A stretch of DNA of 16,039 nt from Clostridia bacterium (GTDB taxonomy: Bacteria > Bacillota > Clostridia > TANB77 > CAG-508). The stretch's first letter is position 1. Each line of letters begins with the position of its first letter. The notes under the pieces are model-generated. The model saw only the letters and a program-made list of their open reading frames with translations. It was not told the origin of the DNA and ran no database searches. Shown piece by piece: positions 7,960-15,076 of the stretch. Both the position numbers and the translations under genes were made by a program. The stretch is taken from the NCBI GenBank assembly GCA_900754085.1, contig CAAEBO010000007.1, positions 1 through 16,039 on the forward strand, written 5' to 3'.

Positions 7960-8678
7960 TAGATATACATTCACACATACTTCCAGAGGTTGATGATGGT
8001 TCAAGAAGTATAGCAGAAACTATTACAATGATAAGTGAAGCTTATAAAAATGGAATAACAGATATCATTGCAACTTCCCATTATATGGAAGGAAATTACG
8101 AAGTAAATAAAAGTAAAAGAGAAGAAATGGTTAATATTTTGAAAAAAATATTAACCATTAAAGAATTACCTGTAAAGATATATATAGGAGCAGAAGTTTA
8201 TATTTCATCTAATTTAATAAAAAATATAAAAGATAATGAAATACCAACATTAAATAATTCTAAATATTTGTTATTCGAGCTTCCAATGAATACACCATAT
8301 TTAGGTTTATATAATGATATAAACCATCTAAAAGACTTAAAAATAGTACCAATTTTAGCACATCCAGAAAGATACCCTTATATTAGAAATGATATTAATA
8401 AATTATATGAGTTAGTAGAAAATGGAGTATTATTGCAATGTAATATAGGAAGTTTTGTAGGAAAATACGGGAAAGATGCAAAGAATTTTGTAACTAAGTT
8501 AGCAAAAGAAAATTTAATAGGTTTTATTGGCTCAGATTGTCATAGACAAGCTTCTATTTATTCCGATTTAGAAAAAATGCAAAAAAGGGTAATAAAAGTT
8601 ATAGGTAAAGAAAATTGGAAAAAGTGGGCAGTTTTAAATCCAAAATGTATTATAGAAAATGCAGATATTATTAAATAA
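7956..8678 (+). CDS. CpsB/YwqE-type protein-tyrosine phosphatase (PHP fold)
   Basis: This 240-residue metal-dependent phosphatase would remove phosphate from the upstream kinase and so set the level of polysaccharide synthesis. The PHP metal-binding motifs are easily seen: IDIHSHILPEVDDG (residues 2-15), with His5 and His7, TSHY with His42, an LAHPERYPY segment in the second half, and GSDCH close to the C terminus. Order and spacing match CpsB/CapC/YwqE, with normal length. It overlaps the kinase gene by four bases (ATGA), so the three control genes are translationally coupled. In streptococcal capsule loci these genes come first in the operon and the phosphatase precedes the modulator and kinase; here the order is modulator, kinase, phosphatase, and the module sits downstream of the assembly genes. 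The assignment is firm; direct action on this kinase is inferred. Confidence 0.92.
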   Translation: MIDIHSHILPEVDDGSRSIAETITMISEAYKNGITDIIATSHYMEGNYEVNKSKREEMVNILKKILTIKELPVKIYIGAEVYISSNLIKNIKDNEIPTLNNSKYLLFELPMNTPYLGLYNDINHLKDLKIVPILAHPERYPYIRNDINKLYELVENGVLLQCNIGSFVGKYGKDAKNFVTKLAKENLIGFIGSDCHRQASIYSDLEKMQKRVIKVIGKENWKKWAVLNPKCIIENADIIK

Positions 8679-8742
8679 CATTATGAAATAAAAAAATTGC
8701 TTAATTAGTATAGTATAAAGACGTAAGCAAAAAAATGAAAGA

Positions 8743-8771
8743 TTGATTTATTTTACATAATGTGGTAAAAT
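8743..8771 (+). promoter_or_regulatory. Promoter of the variant HAD gene (extended -10)
   Basis: TTGATT (8743-8748) and TAAAAT (8766-8771) are 17 bases apart, and TG at 8763-8764 gives an extended -10 element. Transcription would start near 8778, shortly before AAGGAG (8791-8796) and the ATG at 8804. The gap from 8679 to 8803 contains no other gene. The promoter marks the break between the polysaccharide region and the following housekeeping-type genes. Confidence 0.68.
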
Positions 8772-8803
8772 AGTATTAGTTTGGAAATAGAAGGAGAATT
8801 TTT

Positions 8804-9511
8804 ATGGAAAAAATAATATTATTATATTCAGATTTAGAAGGAACAATATTAAGAGAATCTGACAGAAAATATGATGATACAGACATGTATAAACTTTTAG
8901 GAGAACTATCTAAATTGCAAGAATTAATGGATGCAAAAGTAAAAATGCACATAGTGTCACCAGTTAGCCAAGATCAAATGACAGAAATATTAGATCAATT
9001 AGATAGAAATTTTATGAGATTTAACAGATTACATCCAGAGAAAATTAAAAAACTTGACTTTATAGAAGGTGCTGGTGCATCTGCTAAAGAAGACTTTATG
9101 ATGGGATCACAAGAAGATTTTGCTTCTAAAAGATTCTTAAGAAAGATGGATTCAAGAATAGAACCATTAAAGAAATCTGGAAAAGAAAGTGATGATAATC
9201 CAGCAGGATATGGAAAATATAATTATGTTCTTAACTGGACAAAAATGTCACAAGAAAGATATGATGTAAAAATGGTAATATATTGTGGCAACGGTAGAAA
9301 TGACTTAGCTGCAATGGATTATGTAAATGCAACAAAAGGAGGATTTATAATTTGTCCTCAAAATACAAGACGTGAAGCAAAAGCAAAAACAAGTTTAGTT
9401 GGAACAAAAAATGATTTACAAGGAATTATAGAAGGATTATCAAATCTTAATAAATTAATAGAAAAAAGAGCAAATCCAAATTTAGATGCACCAAGTGGAG
9501 ATCAAAGATAA
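8804..9511 (+). CDS. HAD-superfamily phosphatase-like protein with variant motifs
   Basis: This 235-residue protein has the first and last HAD motifs in recognisable but altered form. Motif I reads YSDLEGTIL, with Asp10 as the expected nucleophile and Glu12 in place of the second aspartate. The last motif reads GNGRND (162-167), where the usual GDGxND has lost its first aspartate but keeps Asp167. The middle part is helical and charged and could be the cap of a type IIB (Cof-like) enzyme. A Glu at the second position is known in active HAD enzymes such as enolase-phosphatase (DIEGT) and ThrH (DLEG), so activity is not ruled out. The substrate is unknown. The gene stands alone, with its own promoter (8743-8771), a good AAGGAG site and a terminator directly after it. 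The Gly/Lys/Asp-rich tail (about 223-235) looks disordered. Confidence 0.7.
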   Translation: MEKIILLYSDLEGTILRESDRKYDDTDMYKLLGELSKLQELMDAKVKMHIVSPVSQDQMTEILDQLDRNFMRFNRLHPEKIKKLDFIEGAGASAKEDFMMGSQEDFASKRFLRKMDSRIEPLKKSGKESDDNPAGYGKYNYVLNWTKMSQERYDVKMVIYCGNGRNDLAAMDYVNATKGGFIICPQNTRREAKAKTSLVGTKNDLQGIIEGLSNLNKLIEKRANPNLDAPSGDQR

Positions 9512-9531
9512 TAGTAAATAACATATGTTGT

Positions 9532-9569
9532 AAAATAGATTTTTAGGATATACTAAGAATCTATTTTTT
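9532..9569 (+). terminator. Intrinsic terminator after the HAD gene
   Basis: Arms 9532-9546 and 9553-9567 pair over 15 base pairs, including one G-U pair, around the six-base loop GATATA (9547-9552). The 3' arm ends in a run of six T (9564-9569). It lies 20 bases after the HAD stop codon. The stem is AT-rich but perfect, and it is the clearest terminator in the window. Confidence 0.85.
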
Positions 9570-9570
9570 A

Positions 9571-9579
9571 TGTTATAAT
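9571..9579 (+). promoter_or_regulatory. Possible extended -10 promoter element upstream of rlmD
   Basis: TGTTATAAT is a perfect extended -10 (TG, one base, TATAAT) placed right after the terminator. No good -35 is found 16 to 18 bases upstream (TACTAA is the best). If used, transcription would start near 9587 and the leader to the ATG at 9674 would be about 87 bases, including the hairpin at 9639-9664. A competing promoter lies at 9621-9648. Confidence 0.45.
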
Positions 9580-9620
9580 GTAAAAAGTAAAAAATAAAGT
9601 ATATAATAAAATAGATAATA

Positions 9621-9664
9621 TTTGGAGAAAGGAGAAAATTCGTATAATAGTGTAATTATACGAA
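9621..9664 (+). promoter_or_regulatory. Perfect inverted repeat between ribosome site and start of rlmD; contains a -10-like box
   Basis: A perfect 10-base inverted repeat (9639-9648 and 9655-9664, loop AGTGTA) lies between the only strong ribosome site, GGAGAAAGGAG (9624-9634), and the ATG at 9674. In linear form the ribosome site is about 39 bases from the ATG, too far; folding the hairpin leaves about 13 bases. Alternatively the repeat is an operator on a promoter: TTTGGA (9621-9626), 16 bases, TATAAT (9643-9648), the -10 lying inside the left arm. That would give a short leader without a ribosome site. The structure is seen directly; which reading is right cannot be told from the sequence. 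Confidence 0.6.
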
Positions 9665-9673
9665 AAAATAAAT

Positions 9674-11044
9674 ATGCAAATAGAAAAAAACAAAGAATAT
9701 ATAGTAGATATTATAGATAATGGTTTTCAAGGTGAAGGAATTGCTAAAATAGACGGTTTTACAATTTTTATACCAAATGCCATAAAAGGAGAAAAGATAA
9801 GAATATTAATAGTAAAAGTATTGGCATCACATGCTTTTGGAAAAATTATTGAAATAATTAAAAAATCAGAATATAGAGAAGACAGCGACTGTAAAACATA
9901 TAAAAGATGTGGTGGTTGCTCGTTAAGACATGTTAAATATAGTGAAACATTAAAAATTAAGCAAAATGCTGTACAAAGTCTAGTAAATAAAACACTAGAA
10001 AATAAAATAATAGTAGAAGAAACTGTAGGCATGGATATTCCATACCATTATAGGAATAAAGCTCAATATCCTGTAGGATTAAAAAAAGAAGGAAAGCCAG
10101 TAATGGGAGTATTTGCAAATAGAACACATGAAATTATACCGATAGAAACATGCTATATTCAAAATAAACAGTCAGAAGAAATTGCTAAATACATATTTAA
10201 TTTTTTAATTAATCATAAAATAAAATTGTATGATGAAAAGAGTGGAAAGGGATTAGTAAGACATATTGTTACTAAAATAGGAATTAAAACAAATGAGGTA
10301 ATGTGTATTATAGTAATAAATGGTAACGAATTACCTTATGAAGATATACTGGTAGATGAATTAATACATAAATTTGGAAATATAAAATCGATTGTGAAAA
10401 ATATAAATACTAAAAATACAAATGTTATATTAGGAGCTGAAAGTATAAACTTGTATGGCGATGGATATATTAAAGATATTTTAGGTGATTTTACTTTTAA
10501 AATTTCACCAATGTCATTCTACCAAGTAAACCCAGTACAAGCAGAGAAATTATACGATTTAGGAGTAAAAATGGCAGATATAGGTAAGAACGATATTGTA
10601 TTTGACTTATACTGTGGAATTGGTACTATTTCTTTATTTATGAGTAAGTTTGCAAAAGAAGTTTATGGAGTGGAAATTGTAGAGGAAGCTATTATAGCTG
10701 CAAAAGAAAATGCTTATATAAATAATGTTACTAATACTAAATTTATAGCAGGTGATGTGGAGAAAATTTTAGATGATTTGATAAATGTTAAAAAGGTTAT
10801 TCCAGATATTATAATGTTAGACCCACCACGAAAAGGATTAGATAATACAAGCATAGAGAATATAAGGAAAGTTAGACCAAAGAAGGTGGTATATATTAGC
10901 TGTAATCCTGCAACTTTGGTAAGAGATTTAGCAAAGTTAGAAGATATATATATGGTTAAAAGTATTAAACCTGTTGATATGTTTCCTTTTACATCACATG
11001 TGGAGTGTTGCTCGGTGCTAGAACTAATAGAAAATCCATTTTAA
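9674..11044 (+). CDS. rlmD: 23S rRNA (uracil-C5)-methyltransferase, RlmD/TrmA family
   Basis: This 456-residue enzyme uses S-adenosylmethionine to methylate C5 of a uridine in RNA, most likely 23S rRNA. Domains in order: an N-terminal TRAM RNA-binding domain (about 1-62), an iron-sulphur site with Cys73, Cys79 and Cys82 (C-x5-CGGC) and a likely fourth ligand Cys160, and a C-terminal methyltransferase domain with the SAM loop DLYCGIGT, the DPPRKGLD motif and the catalytic Cys410 in SCNPATLVRDL. All key residues are present and the length is typical. In Bacillota one homologue (RlmCD) can modify two sites, so the exact uridine is not certain. ATG 9674 is the only usual start before the TRAM domain, because a stop codon lies in frame at 9653-9655. 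Its leader is unusual, with a hairpin between ribosome site and start. Two further genes follow closely. Confidence 0.92.
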   Translation: MQIEKNKEYIVDIIDNGFQGEGIAKIDGFTIFIPNAIKGEKIRILIVKVLASHAFGKIIEIIKKSEYREDSDCKTYKRCGGCSLRHVKYSETLKIKQNAVQSLVNKTLENKIIVEETVGMDIPYHYRNKAQYPVGLKKEGKPVMGVFANRTHEIIPIETCYIQNKQSEEIAKYIFNFLINHKIKLYDEKSGKGLVRHIVTKIGIKTNEVMCIIVINGNELPYEDILVDELIHKFGNIKSIVKNINTKNTNVILGAESINLYGDGYIKDILGDFTFKISPMSFYQVNPVQAEKLYDLGVKMADIGKNDIVFDLYCGIGTISLFMSKFAKEVYGVEIVEEAIIAAKENAYINNVTNTKFIAGDVEKILDDLINVKKVIPDIIMLDPPRKGLDNTSIENIRKVRPKKVVYISCNPATLVRDLAKLEDIYMVKSIKPVDMFPFTSHVECCSVLELIENPF

Positions 11045-11068
11045 AAGATATAAATTAAGGAGCAAATA

Positions 11069-12331
11069 ATGGAAAAAATTTTAGAAGATAAAAACAATTC
11101 AAATTATATAAAGAATGTATCAGCTTTTGAAAAATATAAAGATGAAAACATAAAAAATGATTTAGTAAAATTTTATTATCAATTTAATCATTTAAAAAAC
11201 ATATATAGACAAGGTTGGATAAAGAGTTTATTAGGTGAAAAGTATATTAACAAGATAGAAAGTGTAGCAGACCATTCATGGAGTGTATCGATGCTGGCAA
11301 TTAGTGTAATAGAAAAATATAAACTAAATTATGATATAACAAAGTGCATGAAATTATCTATTATACATGAATTAGGAGAGATTTATGCAGGAGACTTTAC
11401 GCCGAATGATAATGTAACAAAAGAAGAAAAGCATGAACTAGAAAAAAGAGCAATAGAGAGATTATTAAGCTCTATAAGTTTTGAAAATGATTTCTTAGAA
11501 TTGTGGGAAGAATTTGAAAAACAAGAAACCATAGAAGCACAATTTATAAAACAAGTAGATAAATTAGAATGTATAATGCAAGCTAGTTGTTATGGGGTAG
11601 ATGCAACTTATATGAAATATAGTAGGGATAATATTACATTGCCATACCTAAAAGAAATTTTAGAAGAAATTGAAAAGTTAACTATAAATAATGAAATGCC
11701 ATTTAATATAAAAAACAAAATAAATGATGAACTAATGCAATACATAAAAAACGAAATATTTCCATTATACAATAAAAATGAAGAAGGACATGGAATAAAA
11801 CACATAAAAACAGTAATAAGAAGAAGTTTGGAATTAGCCAATAAGTATGACGCAAATTTAGACATGGTATATGTAATTGCAGCATATCATGACTTAGGAC
11901 ATTCTGTAGATAGAAAAATACACGAAATTATATCAGCTGAGATGTTTATAAAAGATGAAAAAATAAAGAAATGGTTTAATAATGAACAAATAAAAATAAT
12001 AAAAGAAGCAATAGAAGACCATAGAGCTTCAAGTAATCATAAACCTAGAAGTATATATGGAATGATTGTTAGTACAGCAGACAGAACCATTATAGATATA
12101 GATAATACAATAAAAAGAACATATTCATATGGAACGAAAAATTATCCTGAGCTTACAAAAGAAGAACAAATAGAAAGAGTATATAAGCACCTAGTAGAAA
12201 AATATGGAGAAAAAGGATATGCTAAAGTTTATTTGGAAGACAAAGAATTTGATAGAGAACTTCAAAAATTGAGAGAAGCTTTGTCAAATAAAATAGAATT
12301 TATTAATAGAGTAAAGAAAATAGTAGAGTAA
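11069..12331 (+). CDS. Fusion of two HD-domain phosphohydrolases (HDDC2/YfbR-like plus second HD)
   Basis: This 420-residue protein joins two HD-type metal-dependent phosphohydrolase domains. The first (about 30-205) resembles the HDDC2/YfbR 5'-deoxynucleotidase group: FNHLKNIYRQGW, ESVADHSWSV, and an AGDFTP segment, but the central motif is His100-Glu101 where HD is expected. The second (about 236-420) begins with GHGIKHIKTV and has an intact HD at His274-Asp275 (YHDLGHSVD), plus EDHR and STADR segments that fit further metal ligands. A linker rich in Lys, Asn and Glu (about 205-235) joins them. I infer action on nucleotides or other phosphate esters; the substrates are unknown. It lies 24 bases after rlmD with AAGGAG (11057-11062) and 14 bases before a Nudix-like gene, so the three probably form one operon. 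Two HD domains of different type in one chain are unusual. Confidence 0.82.
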   Translation: MEKILEDKNNSNYIKNVSAFEKYKDENIKNDLVKFYYQFNHLKNIYRQGWIKSLLGEKYINKIESVADHSWSVSMLAISVIEKYKLNYDITKCMKLSIIHELGEIYAGDFTPNDNVTKEEKHELEKRAIERLLSSISFENDFLELWEEFEKQETIEAQFIKQVDKLECIMQASCYGVDATYMKYSRDNITLPYLKEILEEIEKLTINNEMPFNIKNKINDELMQYIKNEIFPLYNKNEEGHGIKHIKTVIRRSLELANKYDANLDMVYVIAAYHDLGHSVDRKIHEIISAEMFIKDEKIKKWFNNEQIKIIKEAIEDHRASSNHKPRSIYGMIVSTADRTIIDIDNTIKRTYSYGTKNYPELTKEEQIERVYKHLVEKYGEKGYAKVYLEDKEFDRELQKLREALSNKIEFINRVKKIVE

Positions 12332-12345
12332 AAAGGAGAAATATA

Positions 12346-13116
12346 ATGGTAAAAGATATAGAAGGAGCAAGTGTAAAAGTAAAAATAGAAGATGAGCTAT
12401 TTGAATTGCCAAAAGAAGTAAAAGAAAAAATAGAAGAATTTTGGACAAAATGCAAAATAGAAAATCCTAATTTATGGAATGGAGAGCTAATGTGTGTAGG
12501 AGAATGTAAGAAGCAAGAAAATGAACTATTAATTACTTGCAAAAAATCTAATTATGCACATTACTTATATGATGAAAGGATAGGCTTATCTAAAGAACTT
12601 GCTTGTGCTAGCTTAGTAGCAGGATGCTTATTAGAAACAAGTGATAATTATTACATAGTTGGAGAATTAGCCGAAAACACTTCTTTTCCCCATTGTATGC
12701 AAATATCTGGAGGAAGTGCAGATAATAATGATATAAAAGATGGAAAAATAGATATATTTAGTACAATAATAAGGGAATGCCAAGAAGAATTAAATATTAA
12801 TTTGAAAGATAAAAAACAAGTAGAAAACTTTAAGATAAAATATATATCTTTACCAAGTGAAGCTGTTCATACATATATATTGTTTGCAAAAGGGAAAACA
12901 AAGATGAGTAAAGACCAAATGAGTGAATATTATAATCAATATTTAAAATACTTAAAAGAAAACGATTTAGAAGTGGAATTTGAAAAAGTGCATTTTATAA
13001 AAAAAGGTAAAATAGAAGAAGAACTAAGAAAATTTGATAAGCCTAAAAGAGAATATTTAAAAAGTTTATTAGAATTAGATAGTAGAGAAATAGAAAATGA
13101 AGAAATAGACAGATAA
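12346..13116 (+). CDS. Nudix-like hydrolase, large, with altered Nudix box
   Basis: This 256-residue protein contains a recognisable Nudix core in its middle. The helix part reads RECQEELNI (143-151), matching R-E-x-x-E-E-x-x-hydrophobic, and a glycine pair lies before it (Gly122-Gly123). The spacing between them is about six residues longer than the standard G-x5-E-x7-RE box, with an Asp-rich insert (DNNDIKDGKID) where the upstream Glu would be. Nudix enzymes cleave nucleoside diphosphates linked to another group; here the substrate is unknown. The N-terminal 100 residues and the C-terminal helical tail (about 190-256, rich in Lys and Glu) are outside the core and not recognised. It follows the double-HD gene by 14 bases with AAAGGAG as ribosome site and ends the operon that starts at rlmD. 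An insert of this kind occurs in some Nudix subfamilies, so activity remains likely. Confidence 0.75.
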   Translation: MVKDIEGASVKVKIEDELFELPKEVKEKIEEFWTKCKIENPNLWNGELMCVGECKKQENELLITCKKSNYAHYLYDERIGLSKELACASLVAGCLLETSDNYYIVGELAENTSFPHCMQISGGSADNNDIKDGKIDIFSTIIRECQEELNINLKDKKQVENFKIKYISLPSEAVHTYILFAKGKTKMSKDQMSEYYNQYLKYLKENDLEVEFEKVHFIKKGKIEEELRKFDKPKREYLKSLLELDSREIENEEIDR

Positions 13117-13120
13117 AAAA

Positions 13121-13149
13121 TTGTAAATTAATTATTCTTATGATATAAA
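13121..13149 (+). promoter_or_regulatory. Promoter ahead of the metallophosphoesterase remnant (extended -10)
   Basis: TTGTAA (13121-13126) and TATAAA (13144-13149) are 17 bases apart, with TG at 13141-13142 for an extended -10. It lies just after the Nudix-like gene. The gene it served is now a remnant, but transcripts would run on into the intact nucleotidase gene at 13354, so the promoter may be kept for that reason. Confidence 0.62.
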
Positions 13150-13171
13150 TTACTAAAAAGAGGTGTAAAAA

Positions 13172-13341
13172 ATGAAGATAGCAATTATTTCAGATATACA
13201 TGGAAATACAGAATAGAAGATAAGGATAAAAACATCGAAAAAGAAAGCTACAGATATAAACTAACAAAAGGAATATATAATAATATGACTAAAATAAATG
13301 AAAATTTTAGAAAAATAGGTATAAACATCAAAAAAATATAA
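13172..13341 (+). pseudogene. Metallophosphoesterase remnant (internal deletion and frameshift)
   Basis: A good ribosome site (AGAGGTG, about 13160-13165) precedes an ATG that starts MKIAIISDIHGN, the unmistakable beginning of a calcineurin-like metallophosphoesterase with the D-x-H metal motif. The frame then stops at TAG 13214-13216 after 14 codons. In another frame a stretch from about 13213 to the TAA at 13339-13341 reads as a lysine-rich peptide of about 42 residues (IEDKDKNIEKE to KKI), which could be the old C terminus. A normal family member has about 150 to 250 residues, so most of the gene is missing. The simplest reading is a large internal deletion plus a frameshift that left both ends. 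The origin of the second part is not certain. It may also act as a short translated leader for the gene at 13354, whose GGGGTG site overlaps the region right after its end. Confidence 0.7.
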
Positions 13342-13353
13342 TGGGGTGAAATT

Positions 13354-13935
13354 ATGAAAATAGGAATAGACATAGACGGAGTAATATTAGATTATGAGAG
13401 AATATTAAAAACATATGGAGATTTGTACGACTTTATAGAATTAAAAAAAGATGGAATTGTAAATAGAAACGAGCATTACTTAAGAAATAGATATAACTGG
13501 ACAGAAGAAGAGAGAATGGAATTCGTTAATAAATATTTTTTAGAGTTATCAAAAATTACACCATTAATGCCAGGGGCAAAAAAAATAATAAGTATGCTAA
13601 AAAAGGAAGGTAATGAGCTTATTATTATTTCAGCAAGAGGTGGAATGATAGAAGAGATGAAAGACGTAGCATTAGAAAAATTTGAGGAAGAAAACCTGTC
13701 ATTTGATAAATACTACTGGAAGCAAGATAATAAATTAGAAGTAGCTAAAAGAGAAAATATAGATATAATGATAGATGATTCATATGATGTTTGTAAAAAG
13801 TTATCAGCAAATGGAATAAGAACAATATATTTTAGAGATAAAGATATGAAATTGTTAGAACAAAACGAATATTTAAAAGAAGTTAGCAATTGGGGAGAAA
13901 TATATAGATACATAAAGAAATTAGAAGAGGAATAA
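13354..13935 (+). CDS. 5'(3')-deoxyribonucleotidase-like HAD protein (NT5C family)
   Basis: This 193-residue protein matches the small cytosolic 5'(3')-deoxyribonucleotidase type of HAD phosphatases. Motif I is IDIDGVIL with Asp6 as nucleophile and Asp8 as acid/base. A segment ISARGG (about 92-97) supplies the Ser of motif II, and IMIDDSYDV supplies the two acidic metal-binding residues of motif IV. A lysine in WKQDNK is a candidate for motif III. Such enzymes remove the phosphate from nucleoside monophosphates, often dUMP or dTMP. The length and the insertion between motifs I and II fit a C1-type cap. The start has GGGGTG as ribosome site eight bases upstream. It is transcribed from either the promoter at 13121 or read-through. 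A general sugar or nucleotide phosphatase is the alternative. Confidence 0.82.
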   Translation: MKIGIDIDGVILDYERILKTYGDLYDFIELKKDGIVNRNEHYLRNRYNWTEEERMEFVNKYFLELSKITPLMPGAKKIISMLKKEGNELIIISARGGMIEEMKDVALEKFEEENLSFDKYYWKQDNKLEVAKRENIDIMIDDSYDVCKKLSANGIRTIYFRDKDMKLLEQNEYLKEVSNWGEIYRYIKKLEEE

Positions 13936-14020
13936 ATTTTTTAGAGCCCTATTGTTACATAAAAATTGTTTATAGACAAAAGTACTTAAAAGGATAAAAA
14001 ATATAAATAGGAGAACTATT

Positions 14021-14452
14021 ATGAAGAAACTAAATGTAATATTAGTATATAATAAAGATGAAAATAAAATTTTAATGTGTAAAAGAGCAAAAGAACCATA
14101 TAAAGGAAAGCTTAATCTTGTTGGAGGAAAAGTAGAGCCAGGTGAAGATGAACTAAATGCTGCATATAGAGAATTACAAGAAGAAACAGCTATAACAAAA
14201 GACGATATTACATTATTTCATATTATGAATTTTCAATATATAATTTCTAATATGGAATTAGAAGTTTATATGGGAACATTAAATAAAGAGGTTAAACTAG
14301 TAAAAGAAGTAAATGAGCTATATTGGGTTAGTAAAAACGAAAATTTCTTTGATAGCAATAAATTTGCAGGAGAAGGAAATATAGGGCATATGGTAAAAAA
14401 AGCAGAAATGAGTAAATCAGAGTTAAATAAATTGCAAAAAAGCTTTTGTTAA
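14021..14452 (+). CDS. Nudix hydrolase, MutT-like
   Basis: This 143-residue protein has a perfect Nudix box: Gly36, five residues, Glu42, seven residues, then Arg50-Glu51-Leu-Gln-Glu54-Glu55 and Thr-Ala-Ile. The upstream strand with CKRAKEPYKGKLNLVGGK is typical of MutT/YjhB-like enzymes that hydrolyse nucleoside triphosphates, including oxidised ones. Length is normal for a single-domain enzyme, and the C-terminal 40 residues finish the fold (ELYWVS, a usual Nudix strand). The ribosome site AGGAGA (14009-14014) is well placed. The 85-base gap before it has no convincing promoter. It stands between a nucleotidase-like gene and an ITPase-like gene, which supports a role in cleaning the nucleotide pool. 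The preferred substrate cannot be told from the sequence. Confidence 0.9.
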   Translation: MKKLNVILVYNKDENKILMCKRAKEPYKGKLNLVGGKVEPGEDELNAAYRELQEETAITKDDITLFHIMNFQYIISNMELEVYMGTLNKEVKLVKEVNELYWVSKNENFFDSNKFAGEGNIGHMVKKAEMSKSELNKLQKSFC

Positions 14453-14474
14453 TTTATTAAAATAACTGTATTCT
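14446..14474 (+). promoter_or_regulatory. Weak promoter candidate for the ITPase-like gene
   Basis: TTGTTA (14446-14451) at the very end of the Nudix gene and TATTCT (14469-14474) are 17 bases apart. Each box matches the consensus at only four of six positions, so this is a weak candidate. Read-through from the Nudix gene is equally possible, as the gap is only 67 bases and has no terminator. Confidence 0.3.
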
Positions 14475-14519
14475 ACTAAAATAAAGTTTTTTAATATAAA
14501 ATATAGGGGGAATATAAAA

Positions 14520-15050
14520 ATGAAAATATTAATGGGAACAAAAAATCCAGGTAAAATAGAAGGCGCAAAACAAGCATTCGAAAAATATTTTGACAATGTA
14601 GAAATAGAAGGTATAGCAGTAGATTCAGAAGTTGGAAACCAACCTTTTAATGAAGAAATATTACAGGGTGCTAAAAACAGGGTTAAAAATTTAAAAAAGT
14701 ATGCAAAAGAAAATGATTTGGAAATAGATTTTTATGTAGCAAGTGAAGCAGGAATTACAAATTCATTAGGAGAATGGATTGATATTAATTGTGTATTTAT
14801 AGAAGATAATGAAGGATTGCAAAGTGTTGGAACAAGCCAAGGATTTCCTATTCCAGATAAATACATAGAAGAAATAAAAGAAACTGAACTTGGAAAAGTT
14901 ATGGATAAGATATTTAGTGGAAAGGAACTAGGAAAAGGAAAAGGAGGCATAAGCTATTTAACGAAAGATGAAGTTTCAAGAATAGACTTAACAAGAAGTG
15001 CTTTTATAATGGCATTAACTAAATATATAAATGAAGATATATGGAGATAA
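14520..15050 (+). CDS. Inosine/xanthosine triphosphatase-like protein (YjjX/DUF84 family)
   Basis: This 176-residue protein matches the YjjX/DUF84 (NTPase_I-T) family, which hydrolyses ITP and XTP and so keeps deaminated purines out of nucleic acids. It begins MKILMGTKNPGKIEGAK, the family's phosphate-binding loop with Lys8, Asn9 and Lys12. It continues with SEVGNQPFNEE and GAKNR (about 57-68), equal to the S-x-x-x-QP and GAxNR segments of the family, then VASEAGI (around residue 78), and a glycine-rich loop ELGKGKGGISYLT with SRIDLTRSAF near the end. Length is that of a complete enzyme. GGGGG (14506-14510) precedes the ATG with slightly long spacing. It follows a MutT-like Nudix gene, a sensible partner in nucleotide sanitation. 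The Mg and base specificity are taken from the family. Confidence 0.85.
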   Translation: MKILMGTKNPGKIEGAKQAFEKYFDNVEIEGIAVDSEVGNQPFNEEILQGAKNRVKNLKKYAKENDLEIDFYVASEAGITNSLGEWIDINCVFIEDNEGLQSVGTSQGFPIPDKYIEEIKETELGKVMDKIFSGKELGKGKGGISYLTKDEVSRIDLTRSAFIMALTKYINEDIWR

Positions 15051-15076
15051 AAAGTTAATTAGAAAAAATAAATATG

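Noticed and set aside
8697..8730. Inverted repeat TTGCTTA / TAAGCAA after the CpsB-like phosphatase gene
   Set aside because: The arms are only 7 bases with a 20-base loop and the T run would lie on the minus strand, where there is no gene to terminate. Not convincing as a + strand terminator.
13966..13980. Near-palindrome TTGTTTATAGACAA before the MutT-like gene
   Set aside because: Two mismatches in a short AT-rich stretch; no promoter could be placed around it, so an operator call is not supported.
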